NCBI GenBank assembly: GCA_945885475.1
Contig: CAMCYR010000008.1
Coordinates: forward strand, 24,380 to 88,379
Direction: 5' to 3'
Length of the DNA: 64,000 bases
DNA from: Chitinophaga pinensis
GTDB taxonomy: Bacteria; Bacteroidota; Bacteroidia; 2-12-FULL-35-15
Position numbers and translations under genes: made by a program. Every line of letters begins with the position of its first letter. The first letter of the stretch is position 1. Positions 1-8,125 of the stretch are shown here, piece by piece. The notes below the pieces were generated by a model. It was not told the DNA's origin. It was given only the letters and a program-made list of their open reading frames with translations, and made no database searches.

Positions 1-776
1 ACTAGAATAATCTCTGCTAATCTATTTTTACAGATCTCAAAGTTTTTTTCACCTACTTTTTTAACTGCCGCGCCATCTACAAATTTATCGATTGTATCCA
101 ATTCGGTATTTACACCTTTTTTGATGGACAGCGACATAGAAGGTGCGCCTTGAGGTTCAACACCAATGATCTTTGTTCTGGGTGCAACCTGAGCAAAATA
201 ACTGATTATTCCGGCTGCCAGGCCGCCGCCTCCGATGGGAACAAGCACATAATCGATGCTAAAATCCGAGTCCTCTACAATCTCTTTTGCAACCGTTGCT
301 TGTCCTTCTATCACTTTGTCATCATCAAACGGATGCACGAAGCAAGCCGATTTTTCGATGCAGAATTTTTCTGCCGCCTTGTTTGCATCATCAAATGTAT
401 CACCCGTCAGTATCACGTCTACATGCTCTTTTCCAAACAGTTTCACCTGATTAATTTTTTGCGATGGAGTAGTGGTCGGCATAAAAATTATACCTTTGAT
501 ATTTAATTTTTTGCAGGAATAGGCAACACCCTGCGCATGATTGCCGGCGCTCGCGCAAACGATTCCATTTTTTTTTTCTGTTTCGGAAAGCGACACGATC
601 TTATTATAGGCTCCTCTTAATTTATAGGAACGAACTACTTGCAGATCTTCCCTTTTGAGATAAATATTGCAACCGTATATTTCACTTAGCTGAGTATTAA
701 ATTGCAAAGGTGTTCGTGTTGCCACTCCTTTCAAATGTTCTGCAGCCGTATTTATTGCTTCTAATGGTCGTATCAT
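1..776 (-). CDS. ilvA: Threonine dehydratase, C-terminus cut by window edge
   Basis: PLP-dependent threonine ammonia-lyase, which makes 2-oxobutanoate from threonine as the first step specific to isoleucine. The reading frame starts at the ATG at 776 and stays open to base 1, so about 258 N-terminal residues are visible. Family marks are the PLP-lysine region 'VRSYKLRGA' (about residue 50), 'SAGNHAQG' and the glycine loop 'GGGGLAAG'. The start overlaps the ilvC stop by 4 nt (ATGA), which suggests translational coupling. It is the last visible gene of the ilv operon. Whether the C-terminal regulatory domain is present cannot be seen. Confidence 0.95.
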   Translation of the reverse strand, partial: MIRPLEAINTAAEHLKGVATRTPLQFNTQLSEIYGCNIYLKREDLQVVRSYKLRGAYNKIVSLSETEKKNGIVCASAGNHAQGVAYSCKKLNIKGIIFMPTTTPSQKINQVKLFGKEHVDVILTGDTFDDANKAAEKFCIEKSACFVHPFDDDKVIEGQATVAKEIVEDSDFSIDYVLVPIGGGGLAAGIISYFAQVAPRTKIIGVEPQGAPSMSLSIKKGVNTELDTIDKFVDGAAVKKVGEKNFEICKNRLAEIIL

Positions 777-1810
777 GGTCTTAATTTTCTGACAGCAGCT
801 CCCGCTTGCCACAATTCTGATTCTCGTATTTCCTTCAGTTCCTTTTCTAAATTATCTCTATACGCTGGTTTACTACCTTCCGCTATAACCCTTTCTGCTT
901 CTTTGCCGGAAGCTACGGCTTCGTATAATTCTTTAAAGACAGGCGCGGTTGCATTTCTGAATTTTCCTTTCCAATCCAATGCACCTCTTTGTGCGGTAAC
1001 AGATGTGTTTGCAAACATCCAATCCATCCCGTTTTCTGCAACCAGCGGCATCAGACTTTGTGTTAACTCTTCAACTGTTTCGTTGAATGCTTCAGAAGGC
1101 GAATGTCCATTTTCACGCAGCACATTGAACTGCGCTTCAAACAATCCTGCCAAGGCACCCATTAAAATTCCGCGCTCACCTGTAAGATCTGAGTACACTT
1201 CTTTCTTAAAATCTGTTTCAAATAAATATCCTGATCCTACAGCGATGCCCAATGCTAATACTCTGTCTTTCGCTTTTCCGCTTGCATCCTGAAAGATGGC
1301 GTAGCTCGAATTCAGTCCTTTACCTTCTAAAAATAATCTTCGCAATGAAGTCCCTGAACCTTTTGGTGCAACAAGTATCACATCCACATTTGCTGGAGGA
1401 ACGATGCCTGTTTTTTCATGAAAAGTTATGCCGAATCCATGAGAAAAATACAATGCTTTTCCTGCTGTTAAATGTGGTTTTATCAAATTCCAGGAAGCAA
1501 TTTGTCCGGCATCGGAAAGTAAATATTGTACAATGCTTGCACGCTTAACAGCTTCTTCGATCTCAAATAGGTTTTTGTTTTCTATCCATCCATCTGCTAG
1601 TGCTTTCTCCCAGCTCTTACCACCTTTGCGCTGACCGATGATCACGTTGATGCCGTTGTCTTTTAAATTCAACGACTGTCCCGGTCCCTGAACACCATAA
1701 CCGATCACGGCCACGGTTTCTGATTTTAATACTTCACGTGCCATGTCTAAAGAGAATTCTTCACGTGTTACAACGTTTTCTAAAACGCCTCCGAAATTTA
1801 TCTGTGCCAT
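773..1810 (-). CDS. ilvC: Ketol-acid reductoisomerase
   Basis: NADPH- and Mg-dependent isomerisation and reduction of acetolactate or acetohydroxybutyrate. At 345 residues it has the short-form length. The Rossmann motif 'GYGVQGPGQ' lies near residue 37, and the acidic metal-binding helices are seen as 'DLTGERGILMGALAGLFEAQ' and 'ETVEELTQ'. It sits 4 nt downstream of ilvN and overlaps ilvA by 4 nt, so it is internal to one transcript. No defect is seen. Confidence 0.97.
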   Translation of the reverse strand: MAQINFGGVLENVVTREEFSLDMAREVLKSETVAVIGYGVQGPGQSLNLKDNGINVIIGQRKGGKSWEKALADGWIENKNLFEIEEAVKRASIVQYLLSDAGQIASWNLIKPHLTAGKALYFSHGFGITFHEKTGIVPPANVDVILVAPKGSGTSLRRLFLEGKGLNSSYAIFQDASGKAKDRVLALGIAVGSGYLFETDFKKEVYSDLTGERGILMGALAGLFEAQFNVLRENGHSPSEAFNETVEELTQSLMPLVAENGMDWMFANTSVTAQRGALDWKGKFRNATAPVFKELYEAVASGKEAERVIAEGSKPAYRDNLEKELKEIRESELWQAGAAVRKLRP

Positions 1811-1814
1811 AATT

Positions 1815-2372
1815 TTAATTGTTATTAAAGTGTTTGATTGTTTTAGTACTGTTATTTTCTATTTCTTTTAAATAAGTGCTTAATGTTTTCATCGGCTTTG
1901 TGATCGCTACTTGACCGCTTCGTACAAATTCTAACATTCCGAACTTTTCTAGTTCATTGAACAAACGGCTGATTTCCCAGTCTTCTCCGGTTTTTTCTAC
2001 CACAATAAATTCAGACGAGACACTTAAAATGTGTGCATGATGTTCGTTGATTGTGCGCGTAAAATGTTCGTTCTCTTTTAATGCATCTGATGAAACTTTA
2101 TAAAGTGCAATTTCTCTACTGACAATCTCTGGTGCCAGGTGATAAAAGGCTTTTAACACTTCGATCTGTTTATCAATTTGTCCGACTAGCTTTTCAACCA
2201 GATCTTTCGTAACATTCACCACGATCGTATATCTATAGATACCTTTTACTTCGCTTACACTTGCTGTTATGCTTTCGATGTTGATATGTCTGCGTGTAAA
2301 AATGATCGTGATCCTATTCAGCAGTCCTATTCTATCTTCCGTAAAAATGGAAATGGTATATGTGTTTTTCAT
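1815..2372 (-). CDS. ilvN: Acetolactate synthase small (regulatory) subunit
   Basis: Regulatory subunit of acetohydroxyacid synthase; in the family it binds valine through ACT domains for feedback control. The 185-residue protein begins with the ACT motif 'YTISIFTEDRIGLLNRIT' and continues into the typical second half. It lies 5 nt after ilvB and 4 nt before ilvC, the usual large-small subunit order. Symbols ilvN and ilvH are both used for this family; the choice here is conventional. Confidence 0.94.
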   Translation of the reverse strand: MKNTYTISIFTEDRIGLLNRITIIFTRRHINIESITASVSEVKGIYRYTIVVNVTKDLVEKLVGQIDKQIEVLKAFYHLAPEIVSREIALYKVSSDALKENEHFTRTINEHHAHILSVSSEFIVVEKTGEDWEISRLFNELEKFGMLEFVRSGQVAITKPMKTLSTYLKEIENNSTKTIKHFNNN

Positions 2373-2377
2373 TTTAT

Positions 2378-4087
2378 TTATTCTAATATTATTTCTGATA
2401 CACTCGCTCCGGTGGTGACCATCGGAAAAACATTTTCTTCATTCTCGACCACTACTTCTAACAGAAACGATTCGCTGCTATCCAGCATTTCTGTCAATCC
2501 ATTCATCAGGTCCTTACGTTCCGTTATTTTTTTTCCTTTGATGCCATATCCTTTTGCGATGGCTATAAAATCAGGATTTTTCATTTCGGTGAAGGAGTAT
2601 CTTCTATCGAAAAATAATTGTTGCCATTGACGTACCATCCCTAAAAAGTTATTATTAACCACAAGGATCTTCACAGCGATGTTACTTTGCATGATGGTAC
2701 CCAGTTCCTGTATTGTCATCTGAAATCCGCCATCACCAAGCACTGCGATTACTTGTTTGTGCGGCAAGGCAACCTTTGCTCCGATAGCAGCCGGTAGTCC
2801 GAATCCCATTGTTCCCAATCCACCCGAGGTCACAAAATGATTGGGAAGTTTTGATTTGTAATAGCGGGACGTGATCATTTGGTGCTGCCCGACATCCGTA
2901 ACAACAATAGCTGAGCCTTCCGTAAGGTTGTTCAGTTGGTGGATCACTTCCGACATTAATATATTTTTTGTATCGGGCTGTGTGGCTTTTTGTATAACCT
3001 TTTCAAACTCAACATCATTACAGTCATAGAATTTATTCAGCCATGCTGTTCTATCTTTTTTATCTGTCAATGGAAGTAGGGCTTGAAGTGATTCTTTCGC
3101 ATCACCCATCACCGCTATATCAGCTCGAATGATCTTGTTAACTTCTGAAGGATCGATCTCAAAATGAATAACCTTCGCTTGCTTTGCATATTTTTCCACA
3201 TTGCCGGTAACACGGTCATCGAAACGCATTCCGATTGCGATTAATACATCACACGCATTGGTAAGTAAATTCGGACCATAGTTTCCGTGCATCCCTAAAT
3301 ATCCGGTATACAATTTATGGTCGGGAGGGAACGCCGATAATCCCAATAGGGTAGAAGCAACTGGTATTTGAGCTTTTTCAGCCAAAGCCAACAATTCTTT
3401 TTCTGCTCTGGATAACAACACACCGTGTCCGCACAATATGAATGGTCGCTCCGCAGCATTTATCATTGCAGCAGCTTTTTCTACATCATCCGCATTTACT
3501 TTTGGAGTAGGAAAATAACTCCGTATACCTTCACACTTTTCATAGTTGTACACTGTTTTTCCGAATTGAGCATCTTTGGTGATGTCAACTAAAACAGGAC
3601 CCGGTCTTCCGCTTGTTGCGATGTAAAATGCTTTCGCTATTGCCGGAGCGATATCTTCAGCTTTCGTTACTTGTATATTCCATTTGGTAACAGGCATAGA
3701 AATTCCAACAACATCTGTTTCCTGAAAAGCATCTGTTCCCAATAAGTGCGAGGCTACTTGTCCTGTGATGCAAACAAGAGGTGTTGAGTCAATCTGCGCA
3801 TCCGCGATACCGGTAATTAAGTTGGTAGCACCCGGACCGGATGTAGCAAATACTACTCCCGCTTTTCCTGATACACGGGAATACCCTTGTGCAGCGTGTG
3901 TTGCACCTTGTTCATGTCTTACTAAATAATGATTCAGTTGTTCCATATAATCATATAAGGCATCATAAACGGGCATGATCGCTCCTCCTGGATAACCAAA
4001 AACGATGCTTACATCTTCATCCAGCAGCGACAAGATCAAAGCTTCTGCTCCGGTTACTTCCTGATCATATTTTGTATGTTTTTTCAT
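2378..4087 (-). CDS. ilvB: Acetolactate synthase large (catalytic) subunit
   Basis: ThDP- and FAD-dependent enzyme that condenses pyruvate with pyruvate or 2-oxobutanoate. At 569 residues it has full family length. Marks in order: 'FGYPGGAIMPVYDAL' near the N-terminus, the catalytic-glutamate segment 'RHEQGATHAAQGY', 'SGPGATNLITG', the central FAD/DHS domain, and the ThDP-metal motif 'GDGGFQMTIQEL' ending in 'NNNFLGMVRQWQ'. It lies 18 nt downstream of ilvD and 5 nt upstream of ilvN. Confidence 0.97.
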   Translation of the reverse strand: MKKHTKYDQEVTGAEALILSLLDEDVSIVFGYPGGAIMPVYDALYDYMEQLNHYLVRHEQGATHAAQGYSRVSGKAGVVFATSGPGATNLITGIADAQIDSTPLVCITGQVASHLLGTDAFQETDVVGISMPVTKWNIQVTKAEDIAPAIAKAFYIATSGRPGPVLVDITKDAQFGKTVYNYEKCEGIRSYFPTPKVNADDVEKAAAMINAAERPFILCGHGVLLSRAEKELLALAEKAQIPVASTLLGLSAFPPDHKLYTGYLGMHGNYGPNLLTNACDVLIAIGMRFDDRVTGNVEKYAKQAKVIHFEIDPSEVNKIIRADIAVMGDAKESLQALLPLTDKKDRTAWLNKFYDCNDVEFEKVIQKATQPDTKNILMSEVIHQLNNLTEGSAIVVTDVGQHQMITSRYYKSKLPNHFVTSGGLGTMGFGLPAAIGAKVALPHKQVIAVLGDGGFQMTIQELGTIMQSNIAVKILVVNNNFLGMVRQWQQLFFDRRYSFTEMKNPDFIAIAKGYGIKGKKITERKDLMNGLTEMLDSSESFLLEVVVENEENVFPMVTTGASVSEIILE

Positions 4088-4105
4088 TTTTTAATTTAAT
4101 TTATT

Positions 4106-5779
4106 TTAGAGATCAGTTAAACATCCAGTACTGGCAGAGCTTACCTGTTTTGCATATTTATAAAGCACTCCGTTTTTTACTTTTAGCATTGGCTGCTTCC
4201 ATTCTTTTTTCCGTTCCGATAATTCCGCATCGCTGAGCAGTACATTTATTTTATTTTCTACCGCATCAATCACGATCGTATCACCGTCTTTCACTAAAGC
4301 GATCGGTCCACCTTCAAATGCTTCCGGACTGACATGTCCGACTACGAAACCATGCGTCCCGCCTGAAAATCTCCCGTCAGTTATCAGCGCAACGCTGTTT
4401 CCTAATCCTGCTCCGATCAAAGCGGAAGTTGGTTTTAACATCTCCGGCATTCCCGGTCCGCCTTTCGGTCCTTCATTACGAATCACCAAAACATTTCCTG
4501 ATTTTACTTTCCCTTGGCGGATACCTGTGATGCATTCGAATTCATTTTCAAAAACAATTGCTGGACCACTGAATCTTTCACCTTCTTTGCCAGTGATCTT
4601 CGCTACGGATCCTTCCGGAGCGAGGTTTCCATACATCACTCTTAAATGTCCGCTGCTTTTTATTGGTGTCTCTATCGGTACGATCACATCTTGTCCTGCA
4701 CTTAATCCAGGTACTTCCGCCAAATTTTCTGCGATAGTTTTCCCGGTCACTGTTAAGCAGTCGCCATGCAGTAATTTTTTTTCTAATAAATAATTCATCA
4801 CAGCAGGTATTCCGCCAAGGGCAAATACATCTTCCATTAAATATTTTCCACTGGGCTTCAGATCAGCCAATACAGGGGTTTTTTCGTTAATACGGCTGAC
4901 ATCTTCCAAGGTGAATTCTATGCCCGCTGTTTTTGCCATTGCTAGTAAATGCAATACCGCATTGGTGGAACCTCCGAGCACAACAACGATGGTCAAGGCA
5001 TTTTCAAACGATTTTTTACTAAGGATGTCTGAAGGCTTGAGATCTTTTTCCAAGAGTACCTTCAAAAATTCTCCTGCCTTCAGGCACTCTTCTTTTTTCT
5101 CAGCGCTCATTGCCGGATTGGATGAGCTAAAGGGCAAACTTAATCCTAGCGCTTCTATCGCAGATGACATGGTGTTGGCTGTGTACATTCCTCCGCAGGC
5201 ACCTGCACCCGGACAAGCATTTTTTATGATACCTTTAAAATCTTCATCGCTTATTTTTCCTGCATACTTTTCACCCAATGCTTCAAAGGCGGAAACGATG
5301 TTTAATTTTTTATCCTTGTATTTTCCCGAAGCGATTGTTCCACCGTAAACCATTATGGATGGGCGGTTTACACGGATCATTGCCATAGTAACACCGGGCA
5401 TGTTTTTATCGCAGCCAGCAATTGTGATCAGACCATCGTAATAATGTGCTGCCGTAACTGCTTCTACAGAGTCCGCAATTATTTCTCGAGAGACCAATGA
5501 ATACCGCATGCCTTCTGTGCCATTGGTGATGCCGTCGCTTATTCCGATCGTATTAAATTGCAGTCCGACCAAGCCATTTTTCTGAACACCCTCTTTCACA
5601 TATTTCGAAAGCACATTCAAATGCATGTTACAGGTATTTCCTTCATACCATGTTGAAGCAATGCCCACTTGTGCTTTCTTCATGTCATCATCGGTTAATC
5701 CTACACCATAAAGCATTGCTTGCGATGCGGGCTGCGACTCGTCCTGAGTAACTGTTCTGCTGAATTTATTTAAGTCCAT
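4106..5779 (-). CDS. ilvD: Dihydroxy-acid dehydratase
   Basis: Fe-S enzyme that dehydrates 2,3-dihydroxy-3-methylvalerate and 2,3-dihydroxyisovalerate. At 557 residues it has usual length. Visible family marks: '[13 protein letters not shown]' and '[16 protein letters not shown]' with the cluster cysteines, '[12 protein letters not shown]' and '[20 protein letters not shown]'. The start codon is 2 nt after the ilvE stop, so the two genes are almost certainly co-translated. Confidence 0.97.
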   Translation of the reverse strand: MDLNKFSRTVTQDESQPASQAMLYGVGLTDDDMKKAQVGIASTWYEGNTCNMHLNVLSKYVKEGVQKNGLVGLQFNTIGISDGITNGTEGMRYSLVSREIIADSVEAVTAAHYYDGLITIAGCDKNMPGVTMAMIRVNRPSIMVYGGTIASGKYKDKKLNIVSAFEALGEKYAGKISDEDFKGIIKNACPGAGACGGMYTANTMSSAIEALGLSLPFSSSNPAMSAEKKEECLKAGEFLKVLLEKDLKPSDILSKKSFENALTIVVVLGGSTNAVLHLLAMAKTAGIEFTLEDVSRINEKTPVLADLKPSGKYLMEDVFALGGIPAVMNYLLEKKLLHGDCLTVTGKTIAENLAEVPGLSAGQDVIVPIETPIKSSGHLRVMYGNLAPEGSVAKITGKEGERFSGPAIVFENEFECITGIRQGKVKSGNVLVIRNEGPKGGPGMPEMLKPTSALIGAGLGNSVALITDGRFSGGTHGFVVGHVSPEAFEGGPIALVKDGDTIVIDAVENKINVLLSDAELSERKKEWKQPMLKVKNGVLYKYAKQVSSASTGCLTDL

Positions 5780-5781
5780 AA

Positions 5782-6672
5782 TTATACAAATGAAAAATTA
5801 CCATATTCGTTAAATGCAACTCTGCGTGCATATTTAGCTTGCAATACCGACCCGAGTGAATCTTCCCATCTTAATTTAAAATTCACCCTGTCTAAAGATT
5901 GGATGCCAGCTACTTCAGCTGCTGTTCCTGTGAAAAAAGCACTGTCTGCTCCTTTTACTTCTTCCGGAGTAAAGTGTTTTTCTACCAATTTGAATCCCAA
6001 CTCTTCACACAATTCAAACATCGTTGCGCGTGTGATACCTGGTAAAATATTTCCAAGTGGCGAGGTATATAGTACCTCATCTTTTTCAAAAAAGAAGTTT
6101 GCTCCGGGGCCTTCAGCAACAAATCCGTTTGCATCTAACAGCAATGCTTCATCAAATCCTTTTTGTTTCGCTTCCGTTGTCGCCAGGATCGAGTTCACAT
6201 AATGTCCAGTTACTTTCGCCTCTACATGGCAGGATTTCGGGTTGGGACGTTGATAAGAGGATATCATGACATCTAGTAATTTGTTTCCTAAATATTTACC
6301 CCATTCCCAGGCGCAAAGCATTACATGCACTTCATCTGTTGGTGTAAGCGACATGTTTGCTCCTGCAAATATTAATGGACGGATATAGGCATTTCCCAAA
6401 TTGTTCTTTTCCAATAAGTGATACGTCAGTTTTGTAAATTCTGCTGACGTGTAAGGTGCACGCAGATACATCCTTTCAGCAGAATGCAGTAAACGATCAT
6501 AATGCGCTTCCGATTTGAAGATCTTTGTTCCATCGGGTGTTGCATAGGATCTGATTCCCTCAAAAACTCCGTTGCCATAATGCATGGATTGCACATACGG
6601 ACTAATCATGAGGTCTTTTGCTTTGAGCCATTCTCCATTAAAAAATACCACTGTGTTGTCGTTGTAATACAT
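5782..6672 (-). CDS. ilvE: Branched-chain amino acid aminotransferase
   Basis: Class IV PLP aminotransferase for the last step of Ile/Val/Leu synthesis. At 296 residues it opens with '[19 protein letters not shown]', contains the PLP-lysine segment '[12 protein letters not shown]', and has the 'EGPGANFFF' and '[15 protein letters not shown]' motifs. It is the first structural gene after the double attenuator leader, about 30 nt downstream of the second terminator hairpin, so its transcription should depend on antitermination. Confidence 0.96.
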   Translation of the reverse strand: MYYNDNTVVFFNGEWLKAKDLMISPYVQSMHYGNGVFEGIRSYATPDGTKIFKSEAHYDRLLHSAERMYLRAPYTSAEFTKLTYHLLEKNNLGNAYIRPLIFAGANMSLTPTDEVHVMLCAWEWGKYLGNKLLDVMISSYQRPNPKSCHVEAKVTGHYVNSILATTEAKQKGFDEALLLDANGFVAEGPGANFFFEKDEVLYTSPLGNILPGITRATMFELCEELGFKLVEKHFTPEEVKGADSAFFTGTAAEVAGIQSLDRVNFKLRWEDSLGSVLQAKYARRVAFNEYGNFSFV

Positions 6673-6702
6673 ATTGTTTTGTTTTAATTGTTTGTGTGAA
6701 AT

Positions 6703-6740
6703 AAAAAACCCTTTGTCTTTTATGAGAAGGGCTTTTTTTA
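6703..6740 (-). terminator. Attenuator terminator 2 of the ilv leader
   Basis: On the minus strand, a CCCTT arm (6727-6731 region) faces AAGGG (6709-6713), extended by A/T pairs and followed by a run of Ts just before ilvE. The loop contains TTCTCAT, a perfect 7-nt complement of ATGAGAA at the end of leader peptide 2. That allows a mutually exclusive antiterminator pairing. The stem was read by eye; no energy was calculated. Confidence 0.7.
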
Positions 6741-6753
6741 AAAAAAGTAATTC

Positions 6754-6804
6754 TCATGCCGGCAGATGAATAATAATGACTGCTGTAATAATAGATATTT
6801 TCAT
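6754..6804 (-). CDS. ilv leader peptide 2 (Ile-rich)
   Basis: Sixteen codons reading MKISIITAVIIIHLPA, with six Ile and one Val codon, ending immediately before a terminator hairpin. This is the expected form of a ribosome-stalling leader peptide that senses charged tRNA-Ile/Val. The same frame is open upstream to an ATG at 6858, which would give a 34-residue peptide reading through terminator 1. The shorter start is preferred because it leaves that terminator untranslated. Confidence 0.75.
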   Translation of the reverse strand: MKISIITAVIIIHLPA

Positions 6805-6811
6805 AATTTTT

Positions 6812-6847
6812 AAAATAAAAAAAGCCTTTCCGTTAAGGAAAGGCTTT
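6812..6847 (-). terminator. Attenuator terminator 1 of the ilv leader
   Basis: A perfect 11-bp inverted repeat (AAAGCCTTTCC at 6821-6831 and its complement at 6837-6847) with a 5-nt loop, followed on the minus strand by a T-rich run. It lies between the two leader peptides. Upstream GGAGAGG can pair, with one G-U pair, to the CCTTTCC arm, which gives a candidate antiterminator. Confidence 0.88.
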
Positions 6848-6874
6848 CTATAAAACATAGCAAAATCCTCTCCC

Positions 6875-6922
6875 TTAAAGGGTTTGAATAATGATAATAA
6901 TATATAAAGTTTGGTTTTTCAT
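6875..6922 (-). CDS. ilv leader peptide 1 (five consecutive Ile codons)
   Basis: Fifteen codons reading MKNQTLYIIIIIQTL, with Ile codons ATT ATT ATC ATT ATT in a row. It starts about 15 nt after the predicted promoter and is followed by terminator 1. Length, position and codon content fit a transcription-attenuation leader for the branched-chain operon. The initiating ATG is the first in the transcript. Confidence 0.85.
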   Translation of the reverse strand: MKNQTLYIIIIIQTL

Positions 6923-6936
6923 TTTTTTTATCGTGA

Positions 6937-6944
6937 CAAATGTA
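6937..6944 (-). promoter_or_regulatory. ilv operon promoter, -7 element TACATTTG
   Basis: Matches the Bacteroidota -7 consensus TAnnTTTG exactly, and lies upstream of leader peptide 1 so that transcription would start near 6930. A clear -33 TTTG at the ideal spacing is not seen. Confidence 0.6.
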
Positions 6945-7059
6945 AATCAATTAAGTATTCAAATACACGAAAAATTTTTTTTTTAGTAAGTCTGATTTAA
7001 TGTTCCTTCGTTTTTTATGTATTACCTTAACGTTAATATGTATTAGCTTGTTAAATAAA

Positions 7060-8112
7060 CTATTTAAAACTAGCTTGATTTTTAATATTGAAGGGATTCG
7101 GAGTCACAAAACGCAATACGATCTCTAATCCTCCTTTATATGAACTCGCTGTTTTTAATCCCGACATGTTTATATCGTAGCTTACCCCGAATGCATAATT
7201 TGAATATTCATAAAGGATGGAAGCGATGAGTGCATCTTTTAAACGATAATCGACACCGATCGAAACTGCTGAACTTTTTTTGATGTTTGTGTATTTCGAA
7301 CCTTCCTGTAAAACATATTTAAATACACTTCCCATGATCACTTCTTGTTGTGTTCCTTGTCGGACAAATAAAAGTTCGGGAGCGATCAACAGATTTGTAT
7401 TTTTGATTCCGAATTCAACTGTCCCTTGTGCTATAAATTTTGTATTTAGTTTTTCTCCTGTCTTTCCGTAAAACGAATAGTCAGGTAAGCCGAAGTGAAA
7501 AGCAGAAATTCCCAGCATAGCGTGTACACCATTGTTTGCCGAAATGTATTGCTGATCTTTTCCATAGGTCCAAGCCATTCCTGCTCCCAGATCCGGGTAA
7601 GTATAAGAGGTAACGCCTGCTGCTTCTCCCGTTGGAGCGGTTGCATCAAAAGCTGTTCCTACATACTGACTTTCCCATTGCAAGGCAGAGTAGTTTACAG
7701 TACGCTGGCCGAATCCTCCCATGATGCCCATTCCTAATTTGCTGCGGTCGCTCAACTTTACAACTCCCGACAGATTTAAAGAACCAAAATTATTTCCCAT
7801 TTGAGAATCACCTGCTTTATCTGAAACCAGTTGAATGCCCAATCCGATATAATTGTCCTTGCTTTTTTTCTTAGAGGTATTCAACTCCGCCGAAAATGCA
7901 AATGTTTTATAAGGTGAAACAAAACTTCTCCATTGATCTTTGTAATTTAAAACAATACGAAGATCTTTGTTCAAAGCGGTCATACCCGGGTTAAGCGCCA
8001 TGGGCGTTTCTCTGAATTGTGAAAAGTGAATATCTTGTGCTTTGTAATTTAAAACAAAGAAAAAACTTATTCCAAAGATCAGAATGATTATTTTGCTTTT
8101 TAGATTTTTCAT
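7060..8112 (-). CDS. PorP/SprF-family type IX secretion membrane protein
   Basis: 350 residues with an N-terminal hydrophobic signal and the family opening 'QDIHFSQFRETPMALNPGMTA', then alternating beta-rich segments ending in 'FGVSYDINMSGL'. Members are outer-membrane beta-barrel proteins that work with type IX secretion and are usually encoded next to the large surface protein they serve, as in SprB/SprF. It begins 14 nt after the giant adhesin's stop, on the same strand, which fits that pairing. Confidence 0.9.
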   Translation of the reverse strand: MKNLKSKIIILIFGISFFFVLNYKAQDIHFSQFRETPMALNPGMTALNKDLRIVLNYKDQWRSFVSPYKTFAFSAELNTSKKKSKDNYIGLGIQLVSDKAGDSQMGNNFGSLNLSGVVKLSDRSKLGMGIMGGFGQRTVNYSALQWESQYVGTAFDATAPTGEAAGVTSYTYPDLGAGMAWTYGKDQQYISANNGVHAMLGISAFHFGLPDYSFYGKTGEKLNTKFIAQGTVEFGIKNTNLLIAPELLFVRQGTQQEVIMGSVFKYVLQEGSKYTNIKKSSAVSIGVDYRLKDALIASILYEYSNYAFGVSYDINMSGLKTASSYKGGLEIVLRFVTPNPFNIKNQASFK

Positions 8113-8125
8113 TTTCAGTATTTTT

